Shown here piece by piece: positions 34,745 through 43,714 of a stretch of DNA of 64,000 bases. This DNA is from Actinomycetota bacterium (lineage in GTDB: Bacteria; Actinomycetota; UBA4738; HRBIN12), in NCBI GenBank assembly GCA_035697485.1, contig DASSCU010000025.1:52705-116704 (forward strand). The letters are read 5' to 3'. The number at the start of each line of letters is the position of its first letter. The first letter of the stretch is position 1. Under the pieces are notes generated by a model. The model did not search any database. It was not told the DNA's origin and saw only the letters and a program-made list of their open reading frames with translations. Position numbers and translations under genes: made by a program.

Positions 34745-35561
34745 TCAGGCGTCGCTGAGCTCGGGGATCAGCAGCAGGGCGCCGAGGAATAAGCAGACCG
34801 CCCCCGCGAACGTGCCGAGATTCGCGAGCGGGAGGCTGAGGATCTCGCCGGTCGAGGGCTGGATGAACGCAGCGACGGCCGAGACGAGGAATGCGATCGA
34901 ACCGAGCAGGTTGAGCGCCACGATCCGCCACGGCGTGTCCCCCGGGTGCCAGCCCCACCATCCGTCGCAGACCTCGATCCAGGCGAGGGTGCTCGCGACC
35001 ATGAACGCGATCCCGAACGAGCCGTTCTTGCTGCTGCGTGCTGAGCGCAGCGTCCATCGCGTTGAAGGTGCTGCGGTTGAACGCCAAGGTCCCGACCGAC
35101 TGCACGCCGGCCGCCCACCAGTCGATGCGATGGGGCTGCCAGGCGAGCAGGCGATGACGACGACGGGCAGCCCCCACGGGGGCGGCGTTGATCGTCTGCA
35201 CGAACTGCAGGTAACCGGCCGAGGTGAAGAAGAACGAACCCACGAAGTACGTCATCGCGACCTCGCTCGCCGAGACCGCGTCACTGTAAGGGGGGAACGA
35301 GCCCAGCGTGAACGCGGCCGAGCCGACCATGAACAGCACCGCCACCCACCAACCGATGAGCCCCGGGCGCCACCAGGGGTGAGTGACCCCTCGGCGGTGC
35401 TCCTCCGCCCGCCCTATCTTGCGGTGGCGTCGGGAGTTCCAGCTGCGGTGCGAGCCGTCGGGCAGCGTGTATCGCTCCCGGGTGACGAACGGTCCGACCT
35501 TACGGCGCTCCTCGAGCACCCAGTCGCCCGGGGCGCGAACCAGCGAGCCCGAGCCGCTCAC
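34745..35561 (-). pseudogene. Membrane protein gene with a single frameshift
   Basis: This is a polytopic membrane protein split by one indel near 35040. The first part reads from ATG 35561, with a soluble N-terminus (GPFVTRERYTLPDGSHRSWN) and membrane segments GLIGWWVAVLFMVGSAAF and MTYFVGSFFFTSAGYLQF. The frame is then lost. In another frame the protein continues as KNGSFGIAFMVASTLAW, WIEVCDGWWGWHPGDTPW and two more membrane segments to the stop at 34745. Total length is one base over a multiple of three. Four bases separate it from the upstream decarboxylase gene, so they form one unit. It may be a real lesion or a consensus error. Function unknown. Confidence 0.7.
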
Positions 35562-35565
35562 CTGG

Positions 35566-36953
35566 CTACGTGTGGCTGAAGCCGTGCGTCGCCGACCCCA
35601 ACCTGGGTGGGTTCTCCGTCAGGTGGTCGACGGCCTCCTGCAGATCGGCGATCAGCGCCTCGGCAAGGTCGAAGCTGAAGCCCTCGCGAACCACGACCCG
35701 CATCACGGCGACGTCGGTGGCGTCGTCGGGCATCGTGTACGAGGGCACCTGCCAGCCCGTGATACGGAGCCGTTCGGAGACGTCGAAGACCGTGAACGGT
35801 CCTACGTCCTTCAGCGAGAACGCGAGGACCGGGATCGCCGTGCCGTCGCTCACCAGCTCGAAGGGACCGAGTTCGGCGATCTTCCCCGAGGTGTGCACCG
35901 CCAGGTCGCGGAGCGTCTGCATGATGCGCTGGTACCCGGAACGCCCGAGTCGCAGGAAGTTGTAGTACTGGCCCACGATCTGGTTGCCGGGTCGCGAAAA
36001 GTTCAGTGTGAACGTGGGCATGTCGCCGCCTAGGTAGTTCACGTGGAAGACCAGATCTTCAGGCAGGTCTTCCTTGTCGCGCCACACGACGAAGCCGACA
36101 CCCGGGTACGTCAGTCCGTACTTGTGCCCCGAGACGTTAATCGACTTCACCATCGGGAGACGGTAGTCCCACTTCACTTCCGGGTGCAGGAACGGTGCCA
36201 CGAAGCCGCCGCTGGCTGCGTCGACGTGCACCGGGACGTCGAACCCGGATTCGGCGTTGCTCGCGACCACCGCATCGTGGATCGCCTCGATCGGCTCGAA
36301 CTCACCCGTGTAGGTCGTGCCGAGGATCGCCACGACGCCGATCGTGTTCTCGTCGATACGCTCCACGGCTTCCTCGGGCGCGATCACGTAGCGGCCCTTA
36401 TGCACCGGGATGTAGCGGGCCTCGACGTCCCAGTACCGGCAGAACTTCTCCCACACGACCTGCACGTTGGAACCGAGGATCATGTTGGGCTTGTCGGTGG
36501 GTTCGCCCGATGCTTCGCGACGCGCCCGCCACCGCCACTTCATCGCGAGGCCGGCGAGCATCACCGCCTCGCTCAGCCGATCGTGGAAGCACCGACCGCG
36601 TCGCCGTCATCTGGCGCGTTGAACATGTGCGCGACCATGTTCACGCAACGCCGCTCGATCTCGGCGGTCTGCGGGTACTCGTCCTTGTCGATCATGTTCT
36701 TGTCGAACGCCTCGGCCATGAGCCGGTCGGCCTCGGGTTCCATCCACGTCGTGACGAACGTCGCGAGGTTCAACCGGGAGCTCCCGTCGAGCAGGAGCTC
36801 GTCGTGGATCAGCCGGTAGGCCGCCTCGGGACGGGCGCCGTGCTCCGGCATCTCGAACTTCGGGATCGGTTCCAGGTCGAGCCGTTGGGTGTATGCGGGG
36901 GCGACGGCGGTCCCGTCGCCTTCGTCGTCATGCCGTTCGTGGCCGTGCAACAT
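35566..36953 (-). pseudogene. gadB: Glutamate decarboxylase gene with a single-base deletion
   Basis: This is a PLP-dependent glutamate decarboxylase split at about 36573. The N-terminal part from ATG 36953 runs to FNAPDDGDAVGASTIG and then meets TGA. The rest, from the SEAVMLAGLAMKWRWRAR block onward, lies in another frame. Inserting one C (GGCT-C-GAGCGAG) restores the canonical TIGSSEAVML. The PLP lysine is in SINVSGHKYGLTYPG, and HVDAASGGFVAPF is intact, as is the C-terminus. All else looks functional, so a sequencing error is as likely as a true mutation. GadB consumes protons in acid stress; the downstream membrane protein might be its partner, but it does not resemble GadC. Confidence 0.85.
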
Positions 36954-37013
36954 CAGTCACCTCCAGGTCGGAACGAACCGATCCTCCGCGCCGGGGCTCG
37001 GGCCTCGCCGGGC

Positions 37014-39920
37014 TCAGCCTGCGACGCCGGCCGCAACGGTCTGGTGGATCTCGTGGACGTGCAGCTTCCGCTCGTCATCATGGGTCCCCGGCGTCAGGTC
37101 GAAGGTCACCTTCTTGACCGTTCCCCTGAAGGCGTACGGCGCCTCGTCCTCGTAGTCGAGGTCGACGACCAACCCGTTGTCCCGGCCGATGTCCATCCCC
37201 GCGTAGCTCGTGAACGTGATCGGCACGGTCTGCGGCATGTCACCCTCGCCGACCTGCTGGCCGTTCACGAAGAGCGTGACATGCCCCCCGCTCCCAGGCG
37301 TGTTCTCCTGAGTCTCGAAGAGCATCTTCACGTTCACCTCGCCCGAGGGCAGCTTCGTCTCAGCGGCCTGCCGGTAGGTGTCGACACCCAGCAACGAGTA
37401 CGTGTGCTTCAGGATGCCGTCGCCGTCGACCCAGAGGCCGAAACCTCCGATGAAGTCGGCCATGGCGACGATGACGCCATCGGCTCCCGTCTCGGGCACG
37501 ACGAGCTCGGCTTCGATCGAGTACGACCGGCCGTAGATCCGAGGGATCATGCCCCAGTTGATGTTCTGCACGTCGCCCGCGAAGGTGAAACGCGTGTTGG
37601 TCGGCAGCGGCGGCAGGATCCCGTAGATGACGGAGAAGCCCGCCATCAGCGGCAGCACGCGGTTGCGCTCGGCCTCCTGCCACCACAGTTCCTGGAGCTC
37701 TTGCACCTTCTCCGGATGCTCGACCGCGATGTCTTTGGCCTGTGAGAAGTCGTCCGGCAGGTGGTAGAGCTCCCAGCCGACGTCGCGATCAGGGTCGAAG
37801 TCCGCCTCGGGCCCGAACGGCGCCAACGTCTCCGGGGAGAGGTCCCACGGGAGACGATCGGGCCGCGACGCGGCCCACCAGCCGTCCTTGTACATGCCCC
37901 GGCTCGCGAACATCTCGAAGTACTGCGTCGTGTGGCGCTCCGGCGCCGTGGCATCGTCGAGCGTGTACAGGAAGCTCGTGCCGTCCATCGGTTCCTGCGC
38001 GATGCCGTCGACCGTCTTCGGCTCCGGGATCCCGGCGGCCTCGAGGATCGTGGGGCCGACGTCGATCACGTGCGTGAACTGCGAGCGCACCGTGACATCG
38101 GCCTTCAGCCGGGACGGCCACGCGACCACCATCGGGTCGCGCGTGCCGCCGAGGTGGCTCGCCGTCTGCTTCCCCCACTGGAACGGGGTGTTGCACGCGT
38201 GGGCCCAAGCGGCGGCGATGTGCGGCGCGGTGTGGTCGCTGCCGAGGGCCTCGAGACCCCCGTACTTCTCGATCAGCTCGGTCTGCTGCGCGGGATCGAG
38301 GACCAGCCCGTTCAGGAACGTCAGCTCGTTGAACGAGCCAGTGATCGTGCCCTCGAGGCTGGCGCCGTTGTCGCCCCAGATGAAGATGATCAGTGTGTTC
38401 TCGAGGTCGCCCATCGCCTCGATCTCGTCCAGCAGCCGGCCGATGTTCCAGTCGGCGTTCTCCTGGTACCCGGCGTACACCTCCATCTGCCTCGCATAGA
38501 GCTTCTTCGACGCATCGTCGAGCGAGTCCCACGCCGGGAAGGCGTCGGGCCGCTCGGTCAGCTCGGTGTCCTGCGGCACGATGCCGAGCTGCTTCTGACG
38601 CTCGAGCGTTCGCTTCCGCAGCTCGTCCCAGCCGTCGTCGAACCGACCTGCGTACTTGTCGGCCCACTCCTTCGGGACGTGGTGGGGGGCATGCGCGCAG
38701 CCCGTGGAATAGAACATGAACCAGGGCTTCTCCGCGTCCTGCGCGCGGACCCCGTGGAGCCACTCGACAGCCTTGTCGGTGATGTCGTCCGGGAAGTAGT
38801 ACTGTTCGCCCTCTTTGCCCTCCGGCACACCGAGGACCGCGTCGTCCTGCGTGATGATCGGGTCGTATTGGCCCGCAGCGCCCGACAGGAACCCCCACCA
38901 GCGGTCGAAGCCCCAGGACTTCGGCCAGTGATCGAACGGCCCCGCCGTCCCCTGCACGGTGTTCGGGGTCAGGTGCCACTTCCCGAAGCCGCCGGTCACG
39001 TACCCGTTCTCCCTGAGGATGCGCGGGAGGCCGGCACAGCTCTTCGGCTTCGCGGCCGTGTAGCCGGGGAAAGGGCCCGGGTACTCGGCGATCGAGCCGA
39101 ACCCGACCCGATGCTGGTTCCGCCCGGTGAGCAGCGCGGCGCGCGTCGGGGAGCAGACCGCGGTCACGTGGAAGCTGTTGTAGGTCACGCCCAACTTCTG
39201 CACCCGGCTAAAGGCGGGGGTGCTGATCGGCCCGCCGAAGGTGTCGATCGAGCCGAAGCCCGCGTCGTCGATGATCGCGAGGAGCACGTTCGGCGCTCCC
39301 TCGGGCGCCTTCGGGCCGGGGATCATCGACCAGTCGGCGACGGAGTCCTTCAGCGTGCGGCCGGCGGTACCGCCGAAGGTCCGGTCCGGGATCGGGAGCT
39401 CGCTCCGGTCCTGCACGAACTTGCCCATCGCGGTGGCGAGCTCGGCCTTCAGCGCTCGGATGCCGCCCGTGTCCGTCTGGGCGATGGACTTCGCCGGCGA
39501 CCCGGGCAGCGCCTGCTCGATCGCGAGCCGATGTTCGTCGTCGAAGACGGTGATGACCCCGGCCGTGCCCGGCGGCAGCTGGTCGGCGAGCCCTTCCATA
39601 CCCGCCTCGACCTTGCGGTCCGTGAACTTCCCGATCAGACCACCGACGGCGCCGCCCATAGCGACAGAGGCCAGGAGCGGTGGGGCGAAGAGCCCGACCA
39701 CCAGGCCGGCGCCGGCACCCCAGCCGAGGCCCTTGCGGCCCAGGTGGTCGCCGTGCTGGACGACCGTGATCGCGCCATCGGCGTCGTGCGTGACGAGGAT
39801 CGCGCCCTCGATCTCGACCTTCTTGTCCTTGACGATCTGCATGAGAACGTCGAAGTCGCGGGTCGCCGCGTCGATGTCCCGGTAGCCGGCCACGAGGACA
39901 TCGGTCGGTGTGTCGGTCAT
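37014..39920 (-). CDS. Sulfatase with N-terminal DUF1269 glycine-zipper domain
   Basis: This is a 968-residue fusion. Residues 1-150 form a DUF1269-type domain (VLVAGYRDIDAATRDFDVL, the glycine-rich membrane-like GWGAGAGLVVGLFAPPLLA, LPPGTAGVITVFDDEH). Residues about 205-750 are an arylsulfatase. It starts APNVLLAIIDDAGFG, with the formylglycine site C256 in CSPTRAALLTGRN, GKWHLTPN, and the metal site DNGASLEGT. The last 200 residues are a beta-rich C-terminal domain. No signal peptide is seen, so it is cytoplasmic or membrane-associated. The upstream radical-SAM maturase gene should convert C256 to formylglycine. The second sulfatase at 58297 has the same two modules as separate adjacent genes. 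The sulfate ester substrate is unknown. Confidence 0.9.
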   Translation of the reverse strand: MTDTPTDVLVAGYRDIDAATRDFDVLMQIVKDKKVEIEGAILVTHDADGAITVVQHGDHLGRKGLGWGAGAGLVVGLFAPPLLASVAMGGAVGGLIGKFTDRKVEAGMEGLADQLPPGTAGVITVFDDEHRLAIEQALPGSPAKSIAQTDTGGIRALKAELATAMGKFVQDRSELPIPDRTFGGTAGRTLKDSVADWSMIPGPKAPEGAPNVLLAIIDDAGFGSIDTFGGPISTPAFSRVQKLGVTYNSFHVTAVCSPTRAALLTGRNQHRVGFGSIAEYPGPFPGYTAAKPKSCAGLPRILRENGYVTGGFGKWHLTPNTVQGTAGPFDHWPKSWGFDRWWGFLSGAAGQYDPIITQDDAVLGVPEGKEGEQYYFPDDITDKAVEWLHGVRAQDAEKPWFMFYSTGCAHAPHHVPKEWADKYAGRFDDGWDELRKRTLERQKQLGIVPQDTELTERPDAFPAWDSLDDASKKLYARQMEVYAGYQENADWNIGRLLDEIEAMGDLENTLIIFIWGDNGASLEGTITGSFNELTFLNGLVLDPAQQTELIEKYGGLEALGSDHTAPHIAAAWAHACNTPFQWGKQTASHLGGTRDPMVVAWPSRLKADVTVRSQFTHVIDVGPTILEAAGIPEPKTVDGIAQEPMDGTSFLYTLDDATAPERHTTQYFEMFASRGMYKDGWWAASRPDRLPWDLSPETLAPFGPEADFDPDRDVGWELYHLPDDFSQAKDIAVEHPEKVQELQELWWQEAERNRVLPLMAGFSVIYGILPPLPTNTRFTFAGDVQNINWGMIPRIYGRSYSIEAELVVPETGADGVIVAMADFIGGFGLWVDGDGILKHTYSLLGVDTYRQAAETKLPSGEVNVKMLFETQENTPGSGGHVTLFVNGQQVGEGDMPQTVPITFTSYAGMDIGRDNGLVVDLDYEDEAPYAFRGTVKKVTFDLTPGTHDDERKLHVHEIHQTVAAGVAG

Positions 39921-40016
39921 GTCAGTGCTCCTCCCCATCGGTTCCGGCCTGCCGCGCTTCCTCCATACAACCGCGGCCGGTCGACGCAACCATCGTCTAC
40001 ATGAGATGAATCCGGG

Positions 40017-41381
40017 TCACAGCTGGTCGGTACCGTGGCAGTGCTTCCATTTGCGACCCGAGCCGCACGTACACGGTTCGTTGCGCCCCCGCTTCGCGTC
40101 CTCCGCCGCGTAGACGTGCACGAGCTCCGACGGCGCTCGGTCCGCACGAATGAGGTCGCACATCGCTTCCATCGTCGGCCGGATGTGTGCGAAGAACTCC
40201 TTGTAGCTCGGACAGAGGTAGTGCAGCCCAGGGTCGCCGTCGGGCGTCGAGGTGAATCGGTCCTTCGGGCACCCGCCGTGGCAGGCGAACCGCACGTCGC
40301 ACTCCAAGCAGAACGGGGGCAAGGTGTCGCGCTTCGCCCGGCCGAACTCCTGCTGCTGCGGCAGCACGATGAGGTCGATCATGCGTGATTCCGTGATGTT
40401 GCCGAGCTTGTACGCCGGCTCGACGAAGTGGTCGCACGAGTACAGGTCGCCGGTGTGCTCCATCGCCAGTGCGAGCCCGCACGTCTCGGAGTGGACGCAC
40501 AGCCCGGGCGGTTCCCCGTACCAGTTCGCGAGGGCGACGTCGAACATCTGCACGTAGACCTCGCCGACATCGCGACGCTTCCACTCCTCGAAGACGTCGA
40601 TCAGGAACCTTCCGTAGCCCTCGGGCGGCACCGACCGGTCGGTGACTAGGTCGCCGTCCTGCACGTAGAGCGGACGGTCCCTCACGGTCTCGCCCCAGCC
40701 CTCGTTGGCCACCGTGAGCAGCTCGGGAGTGGTGCGTTCGATGATCGGGATGAACTGCATGAACCGGGCGCCGCACTCATCCCGCAGGAACCGATAGACC
40801 TCCCGCCCTCGGTCGTGGTTGGCCGCGTGGATCGTGGTGAGCGCGTTCCACTCCACGTCGTGGCGCTGCAGCGTTGCGAGGCCCTCCATCACCCGGTCGA
40901 AGCTGCCCTTGCCGCCCTTGTCGACCCGGAAGGTGTCATGCATCTCGCGGGGACCGTCGATCGAGAGCCCCACGAGGAAGCCGTGCTCCGCGAGGAACGC
41001 GCCCCACTCGTCGTCGAGCAGCGTGCCGTTCGTCTGGATCGTGTACACGATCCGCTGATGCGGCAGCCGCAGCTGCTCCGCCAGCTCGACCGATCGTCGG
41101 AAGAAGTCGAGCCCCATCATCGTCGGCTCGCCTCCCTGCCACGCCACGGCGACCTCTTGCGACCTGGCGTGCGCCTCGATCAGCTGCCGGAGATACGTCT
41201 CGAGCAGGTCGTCGGCCATGCGGAACCGGCTGCCCGGGTACAGCATCTCCTTGGACAGGAAGAAGCAGTACGTGCAGTCGAGGTTGCAGACGGCTCCCGT
41301 GGGCTTGGCGAGGAGATGGAAAGCGGGGGGCGCATCGCGAGGAAGCGTCGTCCCGGTCGCGCGCACGTCGATACTGCTCAT
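40017..41381 (-). CDS. Anaerobic-type sulfatase-maturating radical SAM enzyme with SEC-C tail
   Basis: This is a radical SAM/SPASM protein of 454 residues matching anaerobic sulfatase-maturating enzymes, which oxidise the sulfatase Cys to formylglycine. The SAM cluster motif is C32-x3-C36-x2-C39 (AVCNLDCTYCFFL). VAWQGGEPTMMGLDFF and YTIQTNGTLLDDEW are SAM-contact regions. Auxiliary cluster cysteines occur in CVHSETCGLAL, YSCDHFVEP and CLECDVRFACHGGCPKDR. Residues 432-450 form a SEC-C zinc motif (GRNEPCTCGSGRKWKHCHG), an extra module. It is directly upstream of the sulfatase gene on the same strand, so it very likely serves that enzyme and perhaps the second sulfatase. Confidence 0.92.
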   Translation of the reverse strand: MSSIDVRATGTTLPRDAPPAFHLLAKPTGAVCNLDCTYCFFLSKEMLYPGSRFRMADDLLETYLRQLIEAHARSQEVAVAWQGGEPTMMGLDFFRRSVELAEQLRLPHQRIVYTIQTNGTLLDDEWGAFLAEHGFLVGLSIDGPREMHDTFRVDKGGKGSFDRVMEGLATLQRHDVEWNALTTIHAANHDRGREVYRFLRDECGARFMQFIPIIERTTPELLTVANEGWGETVRDRPLYVQDGDLVTDRSVPPEGYGRFLIDVFEEWKRRDVGEVYVQMFDVALANWYGEPPGLCVHSETCGLALAMEHTGDLYSCDHFVEPAYKLGNITESRMIDLIVLPQQQEFGRAKRDTLPPFCLECDVRFACHGGCPKDRFTSTPDGDPGLHYLCPSYKEFFAHIRPTMEAMCDLIRADRAPSELVHVYAAEDAKRGRNEPCTCGSGRKWKHCHGTDQL

Positions 41382-41503
41382 CGCGCCAGCCTATCTCCGA
41401 GCCAGCGGACGATGCCCCAGGAACCTCCTGCTCGACGCCGTGACAGGGCGAGCCGGTCGCCGATGATGAGCCGCGGCCGCGATCGGGACGGGGGACGCGC
41501 GAC

Positions 41504-42380
41504 GTGACGACCGAGCAAGTTCTGGACTCCGTGTTCGACGTGGGCATCGCCGTGGCGATCGTCGCCACCGTGGCCTCGCTCGGGCTGTCGCTGACCATCT
41601 CCGAAGTCGTGGCGCCGTTGCGGCGCGTCGGTCTCGTCGTCGGCCTGATCGCAGTGAACGTCGTCCTCATTCCGCTCGCGGCGTGGGGACTCACGGTGTC
41701 ATTCGGTCTCTCCGAAGACGCGGTCTCCGGCGTGACGCTGGCCGCGATCGGCTCGGCGGGCGCTGCTGGGCTCAAGGCGTCGCAGCTCTCGGGCCGAGCC
41801 GACCTCGCGCTGGCGGTATCGATGGTCATCGTGCTCCAGGTGCTCAACCTGATCGCCGTGCCGCTGTGGGCCGGCCAGGTGGTGGCAGGAGCCACGATCA
41901 GCCCGGTCACGATCCTCCAGAACCTGATCGTGCTCGTGCTCGTACCGCTGCTGGTCGGCCTCTTCGTCCGGGGGCACTCCGAGGTGACGGCGTCACGATG
42001 GCGCTCGAGGCTCGTGCGGATTCGCGAATCTATCCTTGGCGATCGCCCTCGTGGCGGGTATCGCGGTGAACCTGAGCTCCATCGTCGAGCTCGCGGGCTC
42101 CCGGGTCATGCTCGTCTCGGTGGCCATCGTCATTTTCGCGGTCGCGAGCGGCATGCTCGTCGGGGGCCGCGATCCCGCCACGCGTGCCGCGACAGGGCTC
42201 GTGTCCGGGATGCGGTTCGCCGCGCTGGGCCTGGTCATCATCGCCGGTCAACTCGACGGAAGGGCTTCGGTGCTCGGACCGGCGATCGTCTACGCCCTGA
42301 TCGACATCGTCGTGGCCATCGCCATCGCGCTGGCAATGGCGCGGCGAGCGACGGGGGTCGGCGAGGTCGAGGCGGCCTGA
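41504..42380 (+). pseudogene. Bile acid:sodium symporter family transporter with one frameshift
   Basis: This is an SBF/BASS-type membrane transporter of about 290 residues broken near 42025. From GTG 41504 it encodes VLDSVFDVGIAVAIVATVA, LAAIGSAGAAGLKASQL and several further membrane segments up to RWRSRLVRIRES. The continuation, NLSLAIALVAGIAVNLSSI and then GLVSGMRFAALGLVIIAGQL, is in another frame to the stop at 42380. The full interval is one base more than a multiple of three, consistent with a single inserted base. Family members carry organic anions with Na+. It is divergent from the sulfatase maturase gene, so export or import of a sulfated organic anion is possible. Confidence 0.75.
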
Positions 42381-42412
42381 CCCAATCGGGATGCCTTGCC
42401 CGATCGCGTGGG

Positions 42413-42823
42413 TCAGGCGGGCTCGTTCACGGCGTCGAAAGGACCGAGTAGAGCCCCCCGGTGCTCGGGCCCGGTGGCAACCTCCAACGTGTCGCCGTCA
42501 GGCATCAACAACGTCGCGATCGCGAAGCCGTCGCCGAGGGGATGCAGCTTCTTGCGTTCGTGTGGGTCCGGGTCTCGCAGCGTCACGCCGACGACTTGGG
42601 CGAGATACTCGTTCCAAGCAGCGGGGCTACCCCGCCACCCGAACACGTCGGACACCCAAATCGCGTGCCCGCGCGTCCATCGATCTTTCCCCGGTCGCTT
42701 GACTCGGACGGGAATGTCGCCGTGGCGCGTGCGCAGCTTCCGGTTGTTGACGACGACCATGAGGATACCGAGGGCGCAGAGCCACAGCGGAACACCGAGG
42801 AGCGCCAGGATCACCCAGATCAT
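42413..42823 (-). CDS. DUF2550-like membrane-anchored protein
   Basis: This is a 136-residue protein with one N-terminal membrane segment (VILALLGVPLWLCALGILM) and a soluble domain with KDRWTRGHAIWVSDVFGWRG and VVGVTLRDPDPHERKKL. The pattern of a small basic beta domain after a single helix resembles actinobacterial DUF2550 proteins, whose role is unknown. A GAGGAGG ribosome site precedes ATG 42823. It lies 12 bases after the preceding small frameshifted gene and probably shares a transcript with the DUF6325 gene upstream. Confidence 0.7.
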   Translation of the reverse strand: MIWVILALLGVPLWLCALGILMVVVNNRKLRTRHGDIPVRVKRPGKDRWTRGHAIWVSDVFGWRGSPAAWNEYLAQVVGVTLRDPDPHERKKLHPLGDGFAIATLLMPDGDTLEVATGPEHRGALLGPFDAVNEPA

Positions 42824-42835
42824 CGTCGCCCTCCT

Positions 42836-43086
42836 CTATGGCTCGTGGTTGCTGAACGCACCACCGATCCGGTCGTACGTGTTCCCCAGCTCGTTCCACC
42901 CTCGAGCCGTCGGGTTGACCTTCTTCAGCGTCGATCCCGGCGGCCGTCGCGTCGGTCGTCGCGCCTGTCATGACGGCGGTTGACGCCGTGCACCGCGACC
43001 GCAGCCGTGCCTGCGACTGCTGCCGTTCTGGCCACCGGGCGGCCGATCACGCCGCGGCGGGCTGCTCGTGCTGGTCGAAGTGGCAT
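42836..43086 (-). pseudogene. Small basic protein, probable frameshifted relative of the SHOCT cassette gene
   Basis: The reading frame starts 2 bases after the DUF6325 stop and encodes GRPVARTAAVAGTAAVAVHG, closely resembling the N-terminus of the SHOCT protein at 31682-31972, then an Arg/Asp-rich tract ending at TGA 42925. In a second frame the sequence continues as STLKKVNPTARGWNELGNTY and ends at TAG 42836. The joined length is one base short of a multiple of three. I infer a single indel in the repetitive CGACGA tract. The C-terminal part is not a SHOCT domain, so the two cassette partners differ after the first 40 residues. Confidence 0.5.
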
Positions 43087-43088
43087 CG

Positions 43089-43547
43089 TTACGCTCCTTC
43101 GCTCATGGCGGCTTCTTCCGCCTCGATCGACGCGATGATCGCCTGGATCGGGATCCTGCCCGTCGCGACCAGCTGCCCACCGGCCCGGCGAGCCGCGGAG
43201 GCGAACGGGGCCGCCCAGACGTTCTCCCAGACGAGCACACCGGCCGTGCTGCCGTTCTCCATCGCCTCGGCGAGGTAGACGACATCGTCGGCCGCGAGGA
43301 TCTCCGCGACGTGAGCCTCGAGGCCACGCAGCTCGTCGACATTCTCGAGGTCGTCGATCTCGAGGCCTTCGACGGTGCCGTCGTCGTCCTTGTGCAGGAC
43401 CAACAGGTCGAGCACACGGATGATCCCCTTGTCGACCAACGTCGCCAACTCGTCGGCCATCTCGCCGGTGAAGCTGCTCTTCCCCGCAGGGAACTCGACG
43501 ACCAGGTAATCGACCGGGCCCAGTTCGTCGATCTCGTTGTCGCTCAT
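43089..43547 (-). CDS. DUF6325 family protein (second copy)
   Basis: This is a 152-residue protein, a paralog of 31975-32415. Matching blocks are ELGPVDYLVVEFPAGK, VDKGIIRVLDLLVLHKDDDG and VLVWENVWAAPFASAARRAG. ATG 43547 with AGGGAG upstream gives the family start. It is followed at 2 bases by a small basic gene, as in the first copy. The promoter contains palindrome site C, about 91 bases upstream, the same distance class as the first copy. Function unknown; probably stress-related. Confidence 0.87.
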   Translation of the reverse strand: MSDNEIDELGPVDYLVVEFPAGKSSFTGEMADELATLVDKGIIRVLDLLVLHKDDDGTVEGLEIDDLENVDELRGLEAHVAEILAADDVVYLAEAMENGSTAGVLVWENVWAAPFASAARRAGGQLVATGRIPIQAIIASIEAEEAAMSEGA

Positions 43548-43637
43548 CCCCTGGCTCCCTTCACTCGAGCCGAAACCGACCGTCGACGCGACGATCAGCA
43601 CCACCGAGGCCATGCTCGCCCCTTCCGGCTCGAACGG

Positions 43638-43658
43638 CATCGTCCGAGTCGGATGATG
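43638..43658. promoter_or_regulatory. 21-bp palindromic box, site C
   Basis: The left half CATCGTCCG matches the consensus at 8 of 9 positions and the right half CGGATGATG at 9 of 9, with AGT between them. It is the best copy in the window: nine of ten outer base pairs are symmetric and the tenth is G opposite T. It lies between the DUF6325 gene on the minus strand and the bestrophin-like gene on the plus strand (57 bases before 43715). Confidence 0.7.
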
Positions 43659-43714
43659 CTGAACCCACCCCGCATCGCTAGGGTGCCGCCAACGCGTTCT
43701 CGGGAGTCCTGGTC

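Noticed and set aside
36573..36580. In-frame TGA after GASTIG in the glutamate decarboxylase read as another selenocysteine
   Set aside because: The frame after the TGA does not continue the protein. A one-base insertion restores the canonical SSEAVML block, so it is a frameshift.
41395..41415. CGGACGATG upstream of the SBF transporter as an eighth palindrome
   Set aside because: The left half at the required spacing does not match. It could only be a single half-site.
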